A stretch of 64,000 bases of DNA. It comes from Clostridia bacterium. GTDB lineage: Bacteria; Bacillota; Clostridia; Lachnospirales; Lachnospiraceae. This document shows, piece by piece, positions 1-8,870 of this stretch. Made by a program: the position numbers and the translations under genes. Position 1 is the stretch's first letter. Every line of letters starts with the position of its first letter. The notes beneath the pieces are model-generated. The model saw only the letters and a list, made by a program, of their open reading frames with translations, ran no database searches and had not been told where the DNA came from. Location: assembly GCA_026000945.1 (NCBI GenBank), contig BNZI01000002.1, forward strand, positions 81,504 through 145,503, in the 5' to 3' direction.

Positions 1-19
1 TTAATTATAAAATTAATAG

Positions 20-48
20 TTGACTTCTTACTTTTTTTATGATCTAAT
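20..48 (+). promoter_or_regulatory. Candidate sigma-A promoter for the hydrolase/AfsA/SDR-IspH operon
   Basis: TTGACT at 20-25 is followed after 17 bases by TCTAAT at 43-48, a weak -10. An imperfect hairpin (arms 71-78 and 96-103) lies in the presumed 5' leader, and a good ribosome binding site (AGGAGG) precedes the ATG at 119. The same TTGACTTCTTA -35 context occurs in the ilvD promoter at 53430. Assignment is by motif only. Confidence 0.45.
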
Positions 49-118
49 AAGATTAATATAACATTTTTTTTATGGAATTAATATAAAAAATATATATTCC
101 ATAAATATAGGAGGATAA

Positions 119-1420
119 ATGAAGATTAAGAAGATAGTTGTTGGAGTACTGTTTTTTTGTATATTAGGAATGGTAATTTTTCCGCAAATGAGAGTACGAG
201 CAGCAGAAACCAAAAATATTGTTTTAGTACATGGCGGTTGGCATGGTGAATGGAGTTGGTATCATTTGGTTGATGAATTGGAGGAACGAGGATATATCGT
301 GAGCTTAGTTGAACTCCCTGCGCATGGCAAGGACAAAACGCTTGCTTGGAACGCATCAGCTGATAGCTACGTAAATAAGATCACTTCTACTTTACGAAAT
401 ATTAACGAAAAATCTATCTTAGTAGTACATGGATCTTCAAGCGGTTTTGCTTCACGTGCAGCTGAATTAAATCCCGATAAAGTAGATAAGCTGTTGTTTA
501 TCAGCGGAGTACTAGTCAGGAATAATGAATGTGTAGCTAGTGCATTACTCCAAGATACCTATTCTGAGGCTATGTCAAATGCAAAACTTCATTTACTCAA
601 AGGTTCGATGAGTATATCACCAGAGATTGTCTATAATTTGGCCCGTCGAAGCGATAAAATGATTGGAGAACGTTTGATAGAGGATGAGCCTGCAAGAGCA
701 TTATTTTCTGGAATCAAATTAGGAAACAATTTTAATCAAACTCCTAAATATTATATCCAGACCATACAAGATAAATCATTGTCTTTTCAGTATCAACAAA
801 AATTAGTAGAAAAAGTTCCCTGTAACAAAGTATACCAACTAAATTCAGGTCATGTTCCTTTTATTACAGAACCAAAAATGGTTGCTAATATTATTGATGA
901 AATTTCAGTAAAACATGAACGGGGATTATCGCCTAAAATTGGAAAAGAAACGCAAGAGACACCAAAAACTTATGATGAGCCAGAAATTGAAAAGCGTATT
1001 CATGAAAGCTTAGATAGCAGGGAAGAAGTTTCTTTAAAAGAGTATGTGCAATTTTATGATTTGCTCGCAGAAGAAATGCACTTGGAAGAAGTGGAAGATG
1101 TGCCAATCTATGGTACTGGTACAGAAAATAAAGATATTCCTATTTATACTACTTCTGCACAAGAAGTGGAAGATATTCCTACAACAAATACCATAGAAGA
1201 AAGAATTGATATACCTATTTATGGCACTGGTACAGAAATGATCGATATTCCTATTCACACTGCCTCTACACCAGAAGTGAAAGAGATTCCTACAACGAGT
1301 GCTCTAGAAGAAAGAGTGGATATACCTATCTATGGTACTGGTGCCCAAATGAATGATATTCCCATATATAGTACTGCCACAGGAGAAAACGATATCCCGA
1401 TATATGGTATTCGTCCTTAA
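119..1420 (+). CDS. Secreted alpha/beta hydrolase with C-terminal DIPIYGTGT-type repeats
   Basis: The 433-residue product starts with a signal peptide (about residues 1-29, lysine-rich start, hydrophobic core, RAAE cleavage region). An alpha/beta hydrolase fold follows. The segment after the first strand reads VLVHGGWHGEWSWYHL, as in the esterase/hydroxynitrile lyase-like family. The nucleophile elbow is HGSSSG (a GxSxG), and SGHVPFITEP near residue 242 carries the likely catalytic His. After residue about 270 the chain is acidic and ends (about 335-433) in a degenerate tandem repeat built on (D/V)IPIYGTGT and EIPTT units, not a normal part of this fold. It is the first gene of the operon, 30 bases before the AfsA-like gene, so it may act outside the cell on a product or precursor of the pathway. 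Substrate is unknown. Confidence 0.8.
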   Translation: MKIKKIVVGVLFFCILGMVIFPQMRVRAAETKNIVLVHGGWHGEWSWYHLVDELEERGYIVSLVELPAHGKDKTLAWNASADSYVNKITSTLRNINEKSILVVHGSSSGFASRAAELNPDKVDKLLFISGVLVRNNECVASALLQDTYSEAMSNAKLHLLKGSMSISPEIVYNLARRSDKMIGERLIEDEPARALFSGIKLGNNFNQTPKYYIQTIQDKSLSFQYQQKLVEKVPCNKVYQLNSGHVPFITEPKMVANIIDEISVKHERGLSPKIGKETQETPKTYDEPEIEKRIHESLDSREEVSLKEYVQFYDLLAEEMHLEEVEDVPIYGTGTENKDIPIYTTSAQEVEDIPTTNTIEERIDIPIYGTGTEMIDIPIHTASTPEVKEIPTTSALEERVDIPIYGTGAQMNDIPIYSTATGENDIPIYGIRP

Positions 1421-1450
1421 CAAGATTGGAAAGAAAAGGAGAAAGTAAAA

Positions 1451-2251
1451 ATGTTGACCCTCAATAAAAGTGAAATTGAACAGCAAGTTTTGAATTTTAT
1501 CTCAAAAAATGAAAAAGAAGAAGAAGATTCATCGGATGATTTACGAGAAATTGAACTTTTTTGCAAGTGTATGTTGGGATATGTTGACTTGGAATCCATT
1601 GAAAAATATGAATGTAGTCTTTTGAATAAACTTTATCAAAAGTATCAAGTGAACAATCTAGCAGAGCTAATTCATCAAATCAAGTGGAATTATAAACAAG
1701 ATTTTAAAACGCTTATCCGTATCATTGACCATTTTCCTATACCAAAAGAGGTAGAAGAACAATTACGTTATACAGATGATCGTATTGATCAAGCATTTGT
1801 TCATAAAAAATCCCATAGCAACGTTTTACTTTCTCATCCCATACGTGTTGGACATACTTTATTTTATAGAAATTTTGATCAATCAGATGAATTTATTATT
1901 GATCATTCCTCCGATCATTTAGAAGGGATCGTCCTTTTTGAAGTAATTAGACAAGCAGGATTAGCTTCCACTCACCATTGCGGAATAGCTATGGATGGAG
2001 TCAGTGTCATTTTAGAATCGGATATACAATACCAAAACTATATAGAGTTAAATGTTCCTTATTATACGCAATGCATACCAGCAATTCGAAGCAATGGTGG
2101 CATAGGATTTTCTGTTTTTCGCGTAATACAAAATGATATGGTTTGTGCGAAAGGTTTCTTTAGAGCGCTTGTGTATAAGGACAGAGTTGCTTATGAAAAA
2201 CAAAGATTAAAGTTAGCGGAGTCTGATTTCAAAAAAACAATGCAAAATTAG
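1451..2251 (+). CDS. AfsA-like hotdog domain protein
   Basis: The 266-residue protein has an N-terminal helical region (about 1-85, very Glu-rich around 20-28). A domain resembling the A-factor synthase (AfsA) hotdog family follows at about 110-250. The clearest match is DHLEGIVLFEVIRQAG followed by a histidine pair, the usual AfsA signature of a conserved Asp-His and an EaxRQA helix. It also has the opening element typical of the family, a His-Lys-Ser-His segment before VLLSHP. AfsA proteins condense a beta-ketoacyl thioester with a glycerol-type alcohol in butyrolactone signal synthesis; many homologues in other phyla have unknown substrates. AAGGAGAAAG precedes the ATG. It lies between the secreted hydrolase and the SDR-IspH fusion, so it probably handles an acyl thioester in the same pathway. 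Family assignment rests on reading motifs, not a profile search. Confidence 0.7.
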   Translation: MLTLNKSEIEQQVLNFISKNEKEEEDSSDDLREIELFCKCMLGYVDLESIEKYECSLLNKLYQKYQVNNLAELIHQIKWNYKQDFKTLIRIIDHFPIPKEVEEQLRYTDDRIDQAFVHKKSHSNVLLSHPIRVGHTLFYRNFDQSDEFIIDHSSDHLEGIVLFEVIRQAGLASTHHCGIAMDGVSVILESDIQYQNYIELNVPYYTQCIPAIRSNGGIGFSVFRVIQNDMVCAKGFFRALVYKDRVAYEKQRLKLAESDFKKTMQN

Positions 2252-2377
2252 AGAAGAAGATCCACTCTTTTTATGGCTTGATTTGTGAAAAATTTCACGA
2301 TCTTTAAGAATTGTCTTCAATGCATGCGGATTCTTAAACCTGTCGCATTTTGTTTGGATTACAAGGAGAATATAACG

Positions 2378-4282
2378 ATGAAACTTGGTATTACTGGTGC
2401 TACCGGAGGCTTGGGTAAGCGTTTTATTGAAGTACTCTTACAGAAGAACAGTCCTATAGAAATCAAAGTATTTGTTAGAACAACAAGCAATATCAGCAGT
2501 TTAAATCAGGAGAAAGTGGAATTTGTTTTCGGTTCTTTGCAAGATCAAAAAAGCCTAGAAACATTTGTTCAAGATTTGGATATTTGTTATCATTTTGCTT
2601 CATGTGTAAATTCTGATCATAAACAGGAATTGATGGAAACAAATGTTCAAGGAACACAAAATTTATGCGAAGCTCTTTTACAAAATCCCAAGTGCCATTT
2701 TATCTATTGTTCATCTATCGTTGTGAAAAATCTTAAGCCATTGAATCGAGTATTTGCATCAAATTATACCTTAAGTAAGTATTACGCAGAAAAAGTAGTA
2801 AAAAAGTATTCATTAAAAATCAAAACCACTATCGTACATCCAGGTTACATCTATGGAAAATATGATCAAAATATGTTGCCAACAGTAATCAAACTCTTAC
2901 ATGCTAAGGTAAATTTTTTATTGAAAGGGGGGCAAAAGCTTGCTCCTTTGGTTTATATCGATGATTTATGTGAACTTTTTTGGCTATGTGCAATCAATGA
3001 AAAATCAATTCATCAAGAATATATCGGTATCCCGAAAAACGAATTTGGCATACATCACTTTATTCAGGAAGTGGGCAAAGAAATGCATCTTGCCTATCCA
3101 AAGAAAGTATACCCTAAATTACCTTTTATGCTTGCTGCCAAATTTCTTGAAATCAGATTTAAATTATTTGGTGGAAGTCAAGCAAAATTAACGATGCGTG
3201 TAGTGAATGGATTATCTGCAAAAGCCAAATACACAGATAATGGACAGAACAATTTAGATTGGCATCCGAAAACTGTTTTAGGAAAACGTGTAAAAGAGGC
3301 AGTTGAATCTTATCTTTATTCTAATCTTGTGATGAAAAATTCAGGTAACGAAATTATTTCATTAAGAAATGATGGTAGATGTAAATGGTTGGAGAATAAA
3401 GTACTAAAAAAATTATTACCTGACATCTTAGAAAATAATCGTGATCAACAAAAAAAGAAAATTTATGTCATAGAAGATTGGATTAGTAATGACGGAGGAA
3501 AAGTAGGCGTAGATTTGGATTGGCTGCATAAATTAGGTGTTCCCATTGCGAAAAAAATAGAGGATTTGCCAAGTCCTACTGAATGTGTTGTCGTGAATAC
3601 GGGTTACGATTCAATATTCAACGAAGAGAGAGTACTACGCAAAAGAGGCTTTGAATTGATCGATGCTCCTTGCCCGTTTGTAAGAAAAGTACGCGATCAT
3701 CTTCTTCAGATAGACAAAAGTAAATATCAGATTGTACTGCTATGTGAACCCAAGCATATTATTATCAAAAATTATTCCTCGCTATTTCCAGATGACATGA
3801 TTTTGGTTCAAATGGGTAATTATCAGGAAAAAATTTTGGAACAGCAAAATGGAAAACCTTTATTTTTACTCCCTTATGTTACGTTTTTGCCTAAACATGT
3901 TTTTTCTATTTATGATTTTATTTGTGCAGAGTTTCCTACACGAGAAAATATTTATGTAGAAACTAAGTGCATGTGGGTATCTAGTAGATTAAGTCCGATA
4001 GAAGAAATTAATACAATGACTGATAGAGAGTTAAAAGATGTCAAGGATTCCTTATTAGTCACCACAGCTGGATCCACCAATAAATCTGTCATATCCCTAA
4101 CAGAAACACTGGAAATGAAAGGATTACATGTGATCACCATAGGTAGTTTAGATAGCTTTAAAGAGTATTTAGAAACACGTAGCAAAAATAGAATTTTACT
4201 AGTAAAAAGTCCTATCCCCAATAATGCAGAGAAACCAATATTAGAGTATATGCTAAAAATGAAATTAGGAGTGGGAGTATGA
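2378..4282 (+). CDS. Extended SDR (NAD-dependent epimerase family) fused to a divergent IspH-like Fe-S domain
   Basis: The start at 2378 is chosen because AAGGAGAA lies just upstream and the Rossmann fold begins there (MKLGITGATGGLGKRF); the upstream in-frame extension is unlikely. The product is 634 residues. Residues 1 to about 315 form an extended SDR with GATGGLG, a YTLSKYYAEK active-site segment (Tyr-x3-Lys) and a HPGYIYG element. Residues about 325-634 align end to end with the bona fide IspH encoded at 32215-33072. The three cluster-ligand cysteines of IspH correspond to Cys335 (GRCKW), Cys432 (DAPCPFV) and Cys531 (TKCMWV), with spacings of 97 and 99 against 88 and 96. The two conserved His motifs of IspH (HN and SHG) are not preserved, so it is unlikely to make isopentenyl diphosphate. 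It probably does reductive dehydration or electron transfer on another substrate. The stop overlaps the next start (ATGA). Confidence 0.8.
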   Translation: MKLGITGATGGLGKRFIEVLLQKNSPIEIKVFVRTTSNISSLNQEKVEFVFGSLQDQKSLETFVQDLDICYHFASCVNSDHKQELMETNVQGTQNLCEALLQNPKCHFIYCSSIVVKNLKPLNRVFASNYTLSKYYAEKVVKKYSLKIKTTIVHPGYIYGKYDQNMLPTVIKLLHAKVNFLLKGGQKLAPLVYIDDLCELFWLCAINEKSIHQEYIGIPKNEFGIHHFIQEVGKEMHLAYPKKVYPKLPFMLAAKFLEIRFKLFGGSQAKLTMRVVNGLSAKAKYTDNGQNNLDWHPKTVLGKRVKEAVESYLYSNLVMKNSGNEIISLRNDGRCKWLENKVLKKLLPDILENNRDQQKKKIYVIEDWISNDGGKVGVDLDWLHKLGVPIAKKIEDLPSPTECVVVNTGYDSIFNEERVLRKRGFELIDAPCPFVRKVRDHLLQIDKSKYQIVLLCEPKHIIIKNYSSLFPDDMILVQMGNYQEKILEQQNGKPLFLLPYVTFLPKHVFSIYDFICAEFPTRENIYVETKCMWVSSRLSPIEEINTMTDRELKDVKDSLLVTTAGSTNKSVISLTETLEMKGLHVITIGSLDSFKEYLETRSKNRILLVKSPIPNNAEKPILEYMLKMKLGVGV

Positions 4283-4659
4283 TAAGAGTTTTGCTGGTAT
4301 TGACGAATATTGTATGTTTCATTCTACATATTTTATTGGAAATTATTTTATGGAATGTCCGACCTGCATTTGGTGGTTTTTTATTAATTGAAAATGCTTT
4401 AATTAGTTTACTGTATCTGTTTTTTGCCTGGAGTGTATGGACGAATAAAAGAGAATTATCCTCTATGATACTTCATGTATTATTTTGGGTATGTTTTACC
4501 ATTTTTACGATCGTAATTAGACCGACTGAAACGGCATTAGAAGCAATTTATGCATGGATTAAATTCCCACAATGGATCGCTTTATTCTTTACGGGCATTT
4601 TGATGAGCTTGTTAAGTATAATGAATATTTTTCAACAAGGAGAGGCTAGAGGAAAATGA
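4279..4659 (+). CDS. Small four-helix membrane protein of unknown function
   Basis: The 126-residue hydrophobic protein has four predicted membrane segments, at about 3-25, 34-54, 63-83 and 95-117. No catalytic motif or known family was recognised. Its start overlaps the stop of the SDR-IspH gene (ATGA), and its own stop overlaps the start of the large activase-dehydratase gene in the same way. That suggests translational coupling and a role in the same process, for example membrane anchoring of the enzymes or handling of a lipid substrate. Confidence 0.8.
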   Translation: MIRVLLVLTNIVCFILHILLEIILWNVRPAFGGFLLIENALISLLYLFFAWSVWTNKRELSSMILHVLFWVCFTIFTIVIRPTETALEAIYAWIKFPQWIALFFTGILMSLLSIMNIFQQGEARGK

Positions 4660-7600
4660 AGCATTATTTAGGAATTGATTGCGGTTCGGTAAGTGTTAAA
4701 ATTGCAATCATCAATGAACAATATGAAATATTGTATGAACAATATAAAAGATCAAACGGAAGTCCTGTTCGTACTCTGCAAAAATTATTGACAGAATATG
4801 CGATAAGAAAACATCTTCACAAGATTGTTTCTTTTTCTGGTATATTTGTAACCGGAAGCGGCAGATTTTTGATTGAGAAGTTGTTAGGAGCTTTCCCTTG
4901 TAATGAAATATCTGCTCATGGAAAAGCCGCAGGATATTTTTATCCCAAAGCCCAATCCATTATAGAAATTGGAGGACAAGATTCAAAGCTCATTTTTTTG
5001 GAATCTGATGGGCAAATAAGCAGAATAGCAGATAGCCAAATGAACGATGTATGTGCTGCTGGTACAGGATCATTTCTTGATCAGCAGGCTTATAGGATGG
5101 GGATAGATTCCATTGAATTATCTTCTCGTTCTTTAGATTCTAATAATCCAAGTAAAATATCAGGTAGATGTAGCGTTTTTGCAAAAACAGATATGATCCA
5201 TTTACAGCAAGATGCTGTACCAAAAGAAGACATCTCATATGGCTTGTGTATGGCTGTTGTGCGGACCTATATAGAAAATTTAGCAAAGGGAAGAAAAATC
5301 AAAGCCCCCATTTTATTTCAAGGCGGAGTAGCCAATAATCAGGGAGTTATTCGAGCATTTAAAGAAATCTTGAAATTATCTGACGATCAGATTATTGTTC
5401 CGAATCATTTTGATACAATGGGAGCAATTGGAGCAGTGATTTATGGTCTTGAAAATCATTTAGAACGTGAAATTAGCACAGCCGGTTTGAGTGATTTATT
5501 AAACGTAAAGCACGACAACACACAGAAACAATCCAGCCTTTCTCCTTTATCTACAGAACTCATCGAAACGCTAGAAGAAAACTTCGCACCTTGTACGCAA
5601 GAAGTTTACTTAGGGATTGATGTAGGCTCTGTCAGTGTGAAAATGGCCGTTTTAAATGATCAAGGGCATTTGTGCTTTAAATACTATACAAACAATGAAT
5701 CTGATCCCTTAGCAGCATTGACGACTTGTTTTCATGAGTTTAAAGAACAATTTTCCCAATTTTCAAACAGTCCTAAAATTTTAGGAGTAGGGGTTACTGG
5801 TTCTGGAAGAGATTATATTGGCAGATGTATAGGTGCAGATGTAGTAAAAAATGAAATTACGGCACAAGCAAAAGGCTGCCAATACTTAGCACCAAATACA
5901 GAAGTGATTATTGAAATTGGAGGACAAGATTCTAAATATATTCGGATGAATCATGGATATGTTGTAGACTTTGTGATGAATAAAACTTGTGCGGCGGGAA
6001 CAGGTTCCTTTTTGACCGAGCAATCTGACCGATTGTCTGTCAGCATAGAAGACTTTTCTCAATTAGCTTTTGCCTCTGTATCACCTATTGATGTAGGAAG
6101 CCGTTGTACAGTATTTATGGAAACGGACTGTATTCATCATCAGCAAAATGGAGCATCAAAAGAAGATATCATTGCCGGACTAAGTTATTCTATTGCTCAC
6201 AATTATTTAGATAAGGTAGCGTATAACAAACCATTTATCGGAAATATTTCTATCCAAGGTGGCATAGCAAGTAATCTTAGTGTGGTTTCGGCTCTTTCGA
6301 TGGTATTAAACGAGAAAATTACGGTAGTTCCTCATCATGAAGTTTCAGGAGCTGTAGGAATCGCTTTATTAGCAAAAGAAGCCTCAAATGGACAAAGTCG
6401 TTTTTCTGGTTTTGATTTTGAAACAAAAATTGAAAAAAAACAACAAATCACCTGCAAAGATTGCTCCAATCATTGTATGCTACAACTAACAAAGTTTCGT
6501 GATGGCTCAAGAACAATTACCGGTTCTATTTGTGATAAATTTGAACAATCAGAAAGAGATATTACTGCTTGTATTCCTAATGTTTTTGCTCAAAGAAAAG
6601 AATTATTAGAACAGACTGCAGCAATCAGTACAAAGAAAAGAAAAAAAATCGGAATTCCAAAGTTTTTATTATTTTATGAACTATATCCGCTATGGAGGAA
6701 TTTTTTTGAAGAGCTTGGATTTGAGGTGGTCGTTTCTGATACAATTTCAAAAGAGATTTATCAAAAAAGTTTAGGTAAAATTCCAGTAGATACCTGTTAT
6801 CCCATTAGATGCACCTATAGTATTGTTGAAAATCTAATGGCAAAAGGTGTAGATTACGTTTATTTACCCTATATTTCTAATATGAGAGAAGATAATTATC
6901 AAACACATCATTCTCATAATTGTCAATATGTTCAGCATATACCGGATTTAATTACTTCAGCTTTTAACAATATCCCCGTTTTAAAACATACCATGGCCTT
7001 TAAAGATAGCGATTCTATTGTTTTGCAGTCATTTATTGGTTTAGGTAATCAATTAAATAAAAGCAAAGAAGAAGTAATAAAAGCATATGAGACTGGAATG
7101 CTCGCTTTAAAGGAATTTAAAGAAAGTTGTATCCATATTGGTTCTCAAGCTTTGGTTGAACTGGGTAAGTTTAAAAAAGCTTTTGTTCTCATTGGACATT
7201 CCTATGTATTACATGAAGAATTTTTTAACATGAATTTAGTTCAACGTTTAATGAAAATGGGAATGCCAACAATTTCTGCAGACATGCTTCCACTAAAAAC
7301 GGCAATAAAAAAAGCTTCAACTGTTGATTTACATTGGAAAACCAATAATCATGCAGTAAATGCTATTGATTTTATTGATCAATACAATCAAACTCATGAT
7401 AATATGTTATTACCGATTTTTATTACACAATTTGGTTGTGCAGCGGATTCTATGCTGACTCCTTACTTAAAAGACTTATTGGGAGAAAATCCTTGGTTGG
7501 AAATTGAAGTGGATGAACACAATTCGATCACCGGAGTATTAACCCGTTGTGAAGCCTTTTGGGATAGTGTTCTTACCAAAAAAGATGTTTTAAATACTAC

Positions 7601-8870
7601 CTTTAATAATCTTTCTACCATCAATTTTGAAACAACTAAATTAAATAAAATTAAATCTCAACATAAAACACTATTTGTTTATCCCATTTGTGAATCCGTT
7701 AGTGTCTTCCCTCCTGTATTTAAAAAGCATGGAATGAAAAGCGAGATGATGAAAGAAACCGATGATTTTTCCAATGCCTTAGGGAAAAAATATTCTAATG
7801 AAAAACATTGCAGAACCTATCAAGTAATGATTGGCGATTATTTAGCTTTAACACAAAAAAGGCAAGAATTTTTTGATAAGCAAGCTGCTATTTTGATGTT
7901 TGATTATGACGGTGCGTGCAGATTATCTTTATTTAAATCTTTACATCATAAAGTTTTAGTAGAGAGCGGGGTACCTGAATTAGATATTTTCAGTCTCTTA
8001 ATTGATGATCCGCTAGAATGGGTAAGTCATTTTGGTCTTACAATTGCAGTTGATTTATGGAAATCTATGCTTTGCTTAGATTATCTGCATAGATATGCGG
8101 TGGAAATGCGTCCATTGGAATTGATCAAAGGAGATACAAACAAGGCATATCAAGAAGCTAAAGAAGATTTCTTCCAATGTATTCAAAACGGAACAATTGT
8201 TCGTGGGTTTAAAGCAGCGATGAATAAAATTCAACATATCTCTAAACAAAAAAAAGACGTGTACACGGTCGGTGTAACAGGAGATGGTTTTACACGTGTG
8301 CATAAATATGGAATGGATCCTATTTTTGAAAAAGTTGAATCCATGGGGGGACAAGTACTTTTGCCTCCGTCATGGAATGATTTTATTAATTTTGGTTCAT
8401 ATAAACGAAGCGAAACGCTTGCCAAAAACCAAAGACACGTTATATCACTTGCCAATCGGGCTGCAAGTGCTGTTTTAGATTATTTCAAAAAAGAAATTCA
8501 ACGCATTGCAGAAAAGTATTCTGATCATTTCAAAGAACCTACAATTCAAGAAATTACTGCATATTCGCAGAAATATGTAAACTGTGAAATCAATCCCGTA
8601 ATTCCTTCAATGTTTATTGGTAAAACCGTTGACTTTGTGCTCAACGATCAGGTAGACGGAATAATCAATGCCTATGGTTTTAATTGCTGTTTAGGAAAAA
8701 TTACCACTGCATGTATTAATAAATTTCGATATGAAGAAAGCCTCGTGCCAATGTTTACTTTTATTGACGATGGATTAAAGCAAACAAACACACTAACCAG
8801 AGTTGAAGCATTTATGGAACAAGTGAAACAATACCATCATATCAAAATGCCGGAGGTAAGCCATGCATAA
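4656..8870 (+). CDS. Double BadF/HgdC-type activase fused to a 2-hydroxyacyl-CoA dehydratase-like reductase (PlsA/PlsR-like)
   Basis: The 1404-residue fusion has four parts. ASKHA ATPase domain 1 (about 1-255) has GIDCGSVSVKIAI, EIGGQDSK and CAAGTGSF. ATPase domain 2 (about 320-575) repeats the same motifs. Each ATPase keeps the two Fe-S cysteines of HgdC-type activators (CAAGTG and the later (G/S)RC(S/T)VF). A CxxCxxxC cluster sits near residue 600. A DUF2229-type region (about 664-880) contains CYPIRCTYS. A dehydratase/reductase-like part covers about 900-1390, with QFGCAADSM and GFNCCLG. Enzymes of this family use ATP to drive low-potential electron transfer. The long double-activase architecture is that of the plasmalogen synthase PlsA/PlsR described in Clostridium perfringens, which converts ether-forming precursors to vinyl ethers anaerobically. 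The neighbours here (SDR-IspH, AfsA-like, SDR) differ from what I know of that locus. The exact reaction is inferred. Confidence 0.75.
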   Translation: MKHYLGIDCGSVSVKIAIINEQYEILYEQYKRSNGSPVRTLQKLLTEYAIRKHLHKIVSFSGIFVTGSGRFLIEKLLGAFPCNEISAHGKAAGYFYPKAQSIIEIGGQDSKLIFLESDGQISRIADSQMNDVCAAGTGSFLDQQAYRMGIDSIELSSRSLDSNNPSKISGRCSVFAKTDMIHLQQDAVPKEDISYGLCMAVVRTYIENLAKGRKIKAPILFQGGVANNQGVIRAFKEILKLSDDQIIVPNHFDTMGAIGAVIYGLENHLEREISTAGLSDLLNVKHDNTQKQSSLSPLSTELIETLEENFAPCTQEVYLGIDVGSVSVKMAVLNDQGHLCFKYYTNNESDPLAALTTCFHEFKEQFSQFSNSPKILGVGVTGSGRDYIGRCIGADVVKNEITAQAKGCQYLAPNTEVIIEIGGQDSKYIRMNHGYVVDFVMNKTCAAGTGSFLTEQSDRLSVSIEDFSQLAFASVSPIDVGSRCTVFMETDCIHHQQNGASKEDIIAGLSYSIAHNYLDKVAYNKPFIGNISIQGGIASNLSVVSALSMVLNEKITVVPHHEVSGAVGIALLAKEASNGQSRFSGFDFETKIEKKQQITCKDCSNHCMLQLTKFRDGSRTITGSICDKFEQSERDITACIPNVFAQRKELLEQTAAISTKKRKKIGIPKFLLFYELYPLWRNFFEELGFEVVVSDTISKEIYQKSLGKIPVDTCYPIRCTYSIVENLMAKGVDYVYLPYISNMREDNYQTHHSHNCQYVQHIPDLITSAFNNIPVLKHTMAFKDSDSIVLQSFIGLGNQLNKSKEEVIKAYETGMLALKEFKESCIHIGSQALVELGKFKKAFVLIGHSYVLHEEFFNMNLVQRLMKMGMPTISADMLPLKTAIKKASTVDLHWKTNNHAVNAIDFIDQYNQTHDNMLLPIFITQFGCAADSMLTPYLKDLLGENPWLEIEVDEHNSITGVLTRCEAFWDSVLTKKDVLNTTFNNLSTINFETTKLNKIKSQHKTLFVYPICESVSVFPPVFKKHGMKSEMMKETDDFSNALGKKYSNEKHCRTYQVMIGDYLALTQKRQEFFDKQAAILMFDYDGACRLSLFKSLHHKVLVESGVPELDIFSLLIDDPLEWVSHFGLTIAVDLWKSMLCLDYLHRYAVEMRPLELIKGDTNKAYQEAKEDFFQCIQNGTIVRGFKAAMNKIQHISKQKKDVYTVGVTGDGFTRVHKYGMDPIFEKVESMGGQVLLPPSWNDFINFGSYKRSETLAKNQRHVISLANRAASAVLDYFKKEIQRIAEKYSDHFKEPTIQEITAYSQKYVNCEINPVIPSMFIGKTVDFVLNDQVDGIINAYGFNCCLGKITTACINKFRYEESLVPMFTFIDDGLKQTNTLTRVEAFMEQVKQYHHIKMPEVSHA

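Noticed and set aside
2285-2377. Extended 665-residue version of the SDR-IspH protein
   Set aside because: The extra 31 residues have no domain and no ribosome binding site, while the ATG at 2378 has one and starts the Rossmann fold.
4656-8870. 2-hydroxyglutaryl-CoA dehydratase of glutamate fermentation
   Set aside because: Those systems use separate HgdA, HgdB and HgdC proteins beside a CoA-transferase; the long double-activase fusion and neighbours fit lipid chemistry better.
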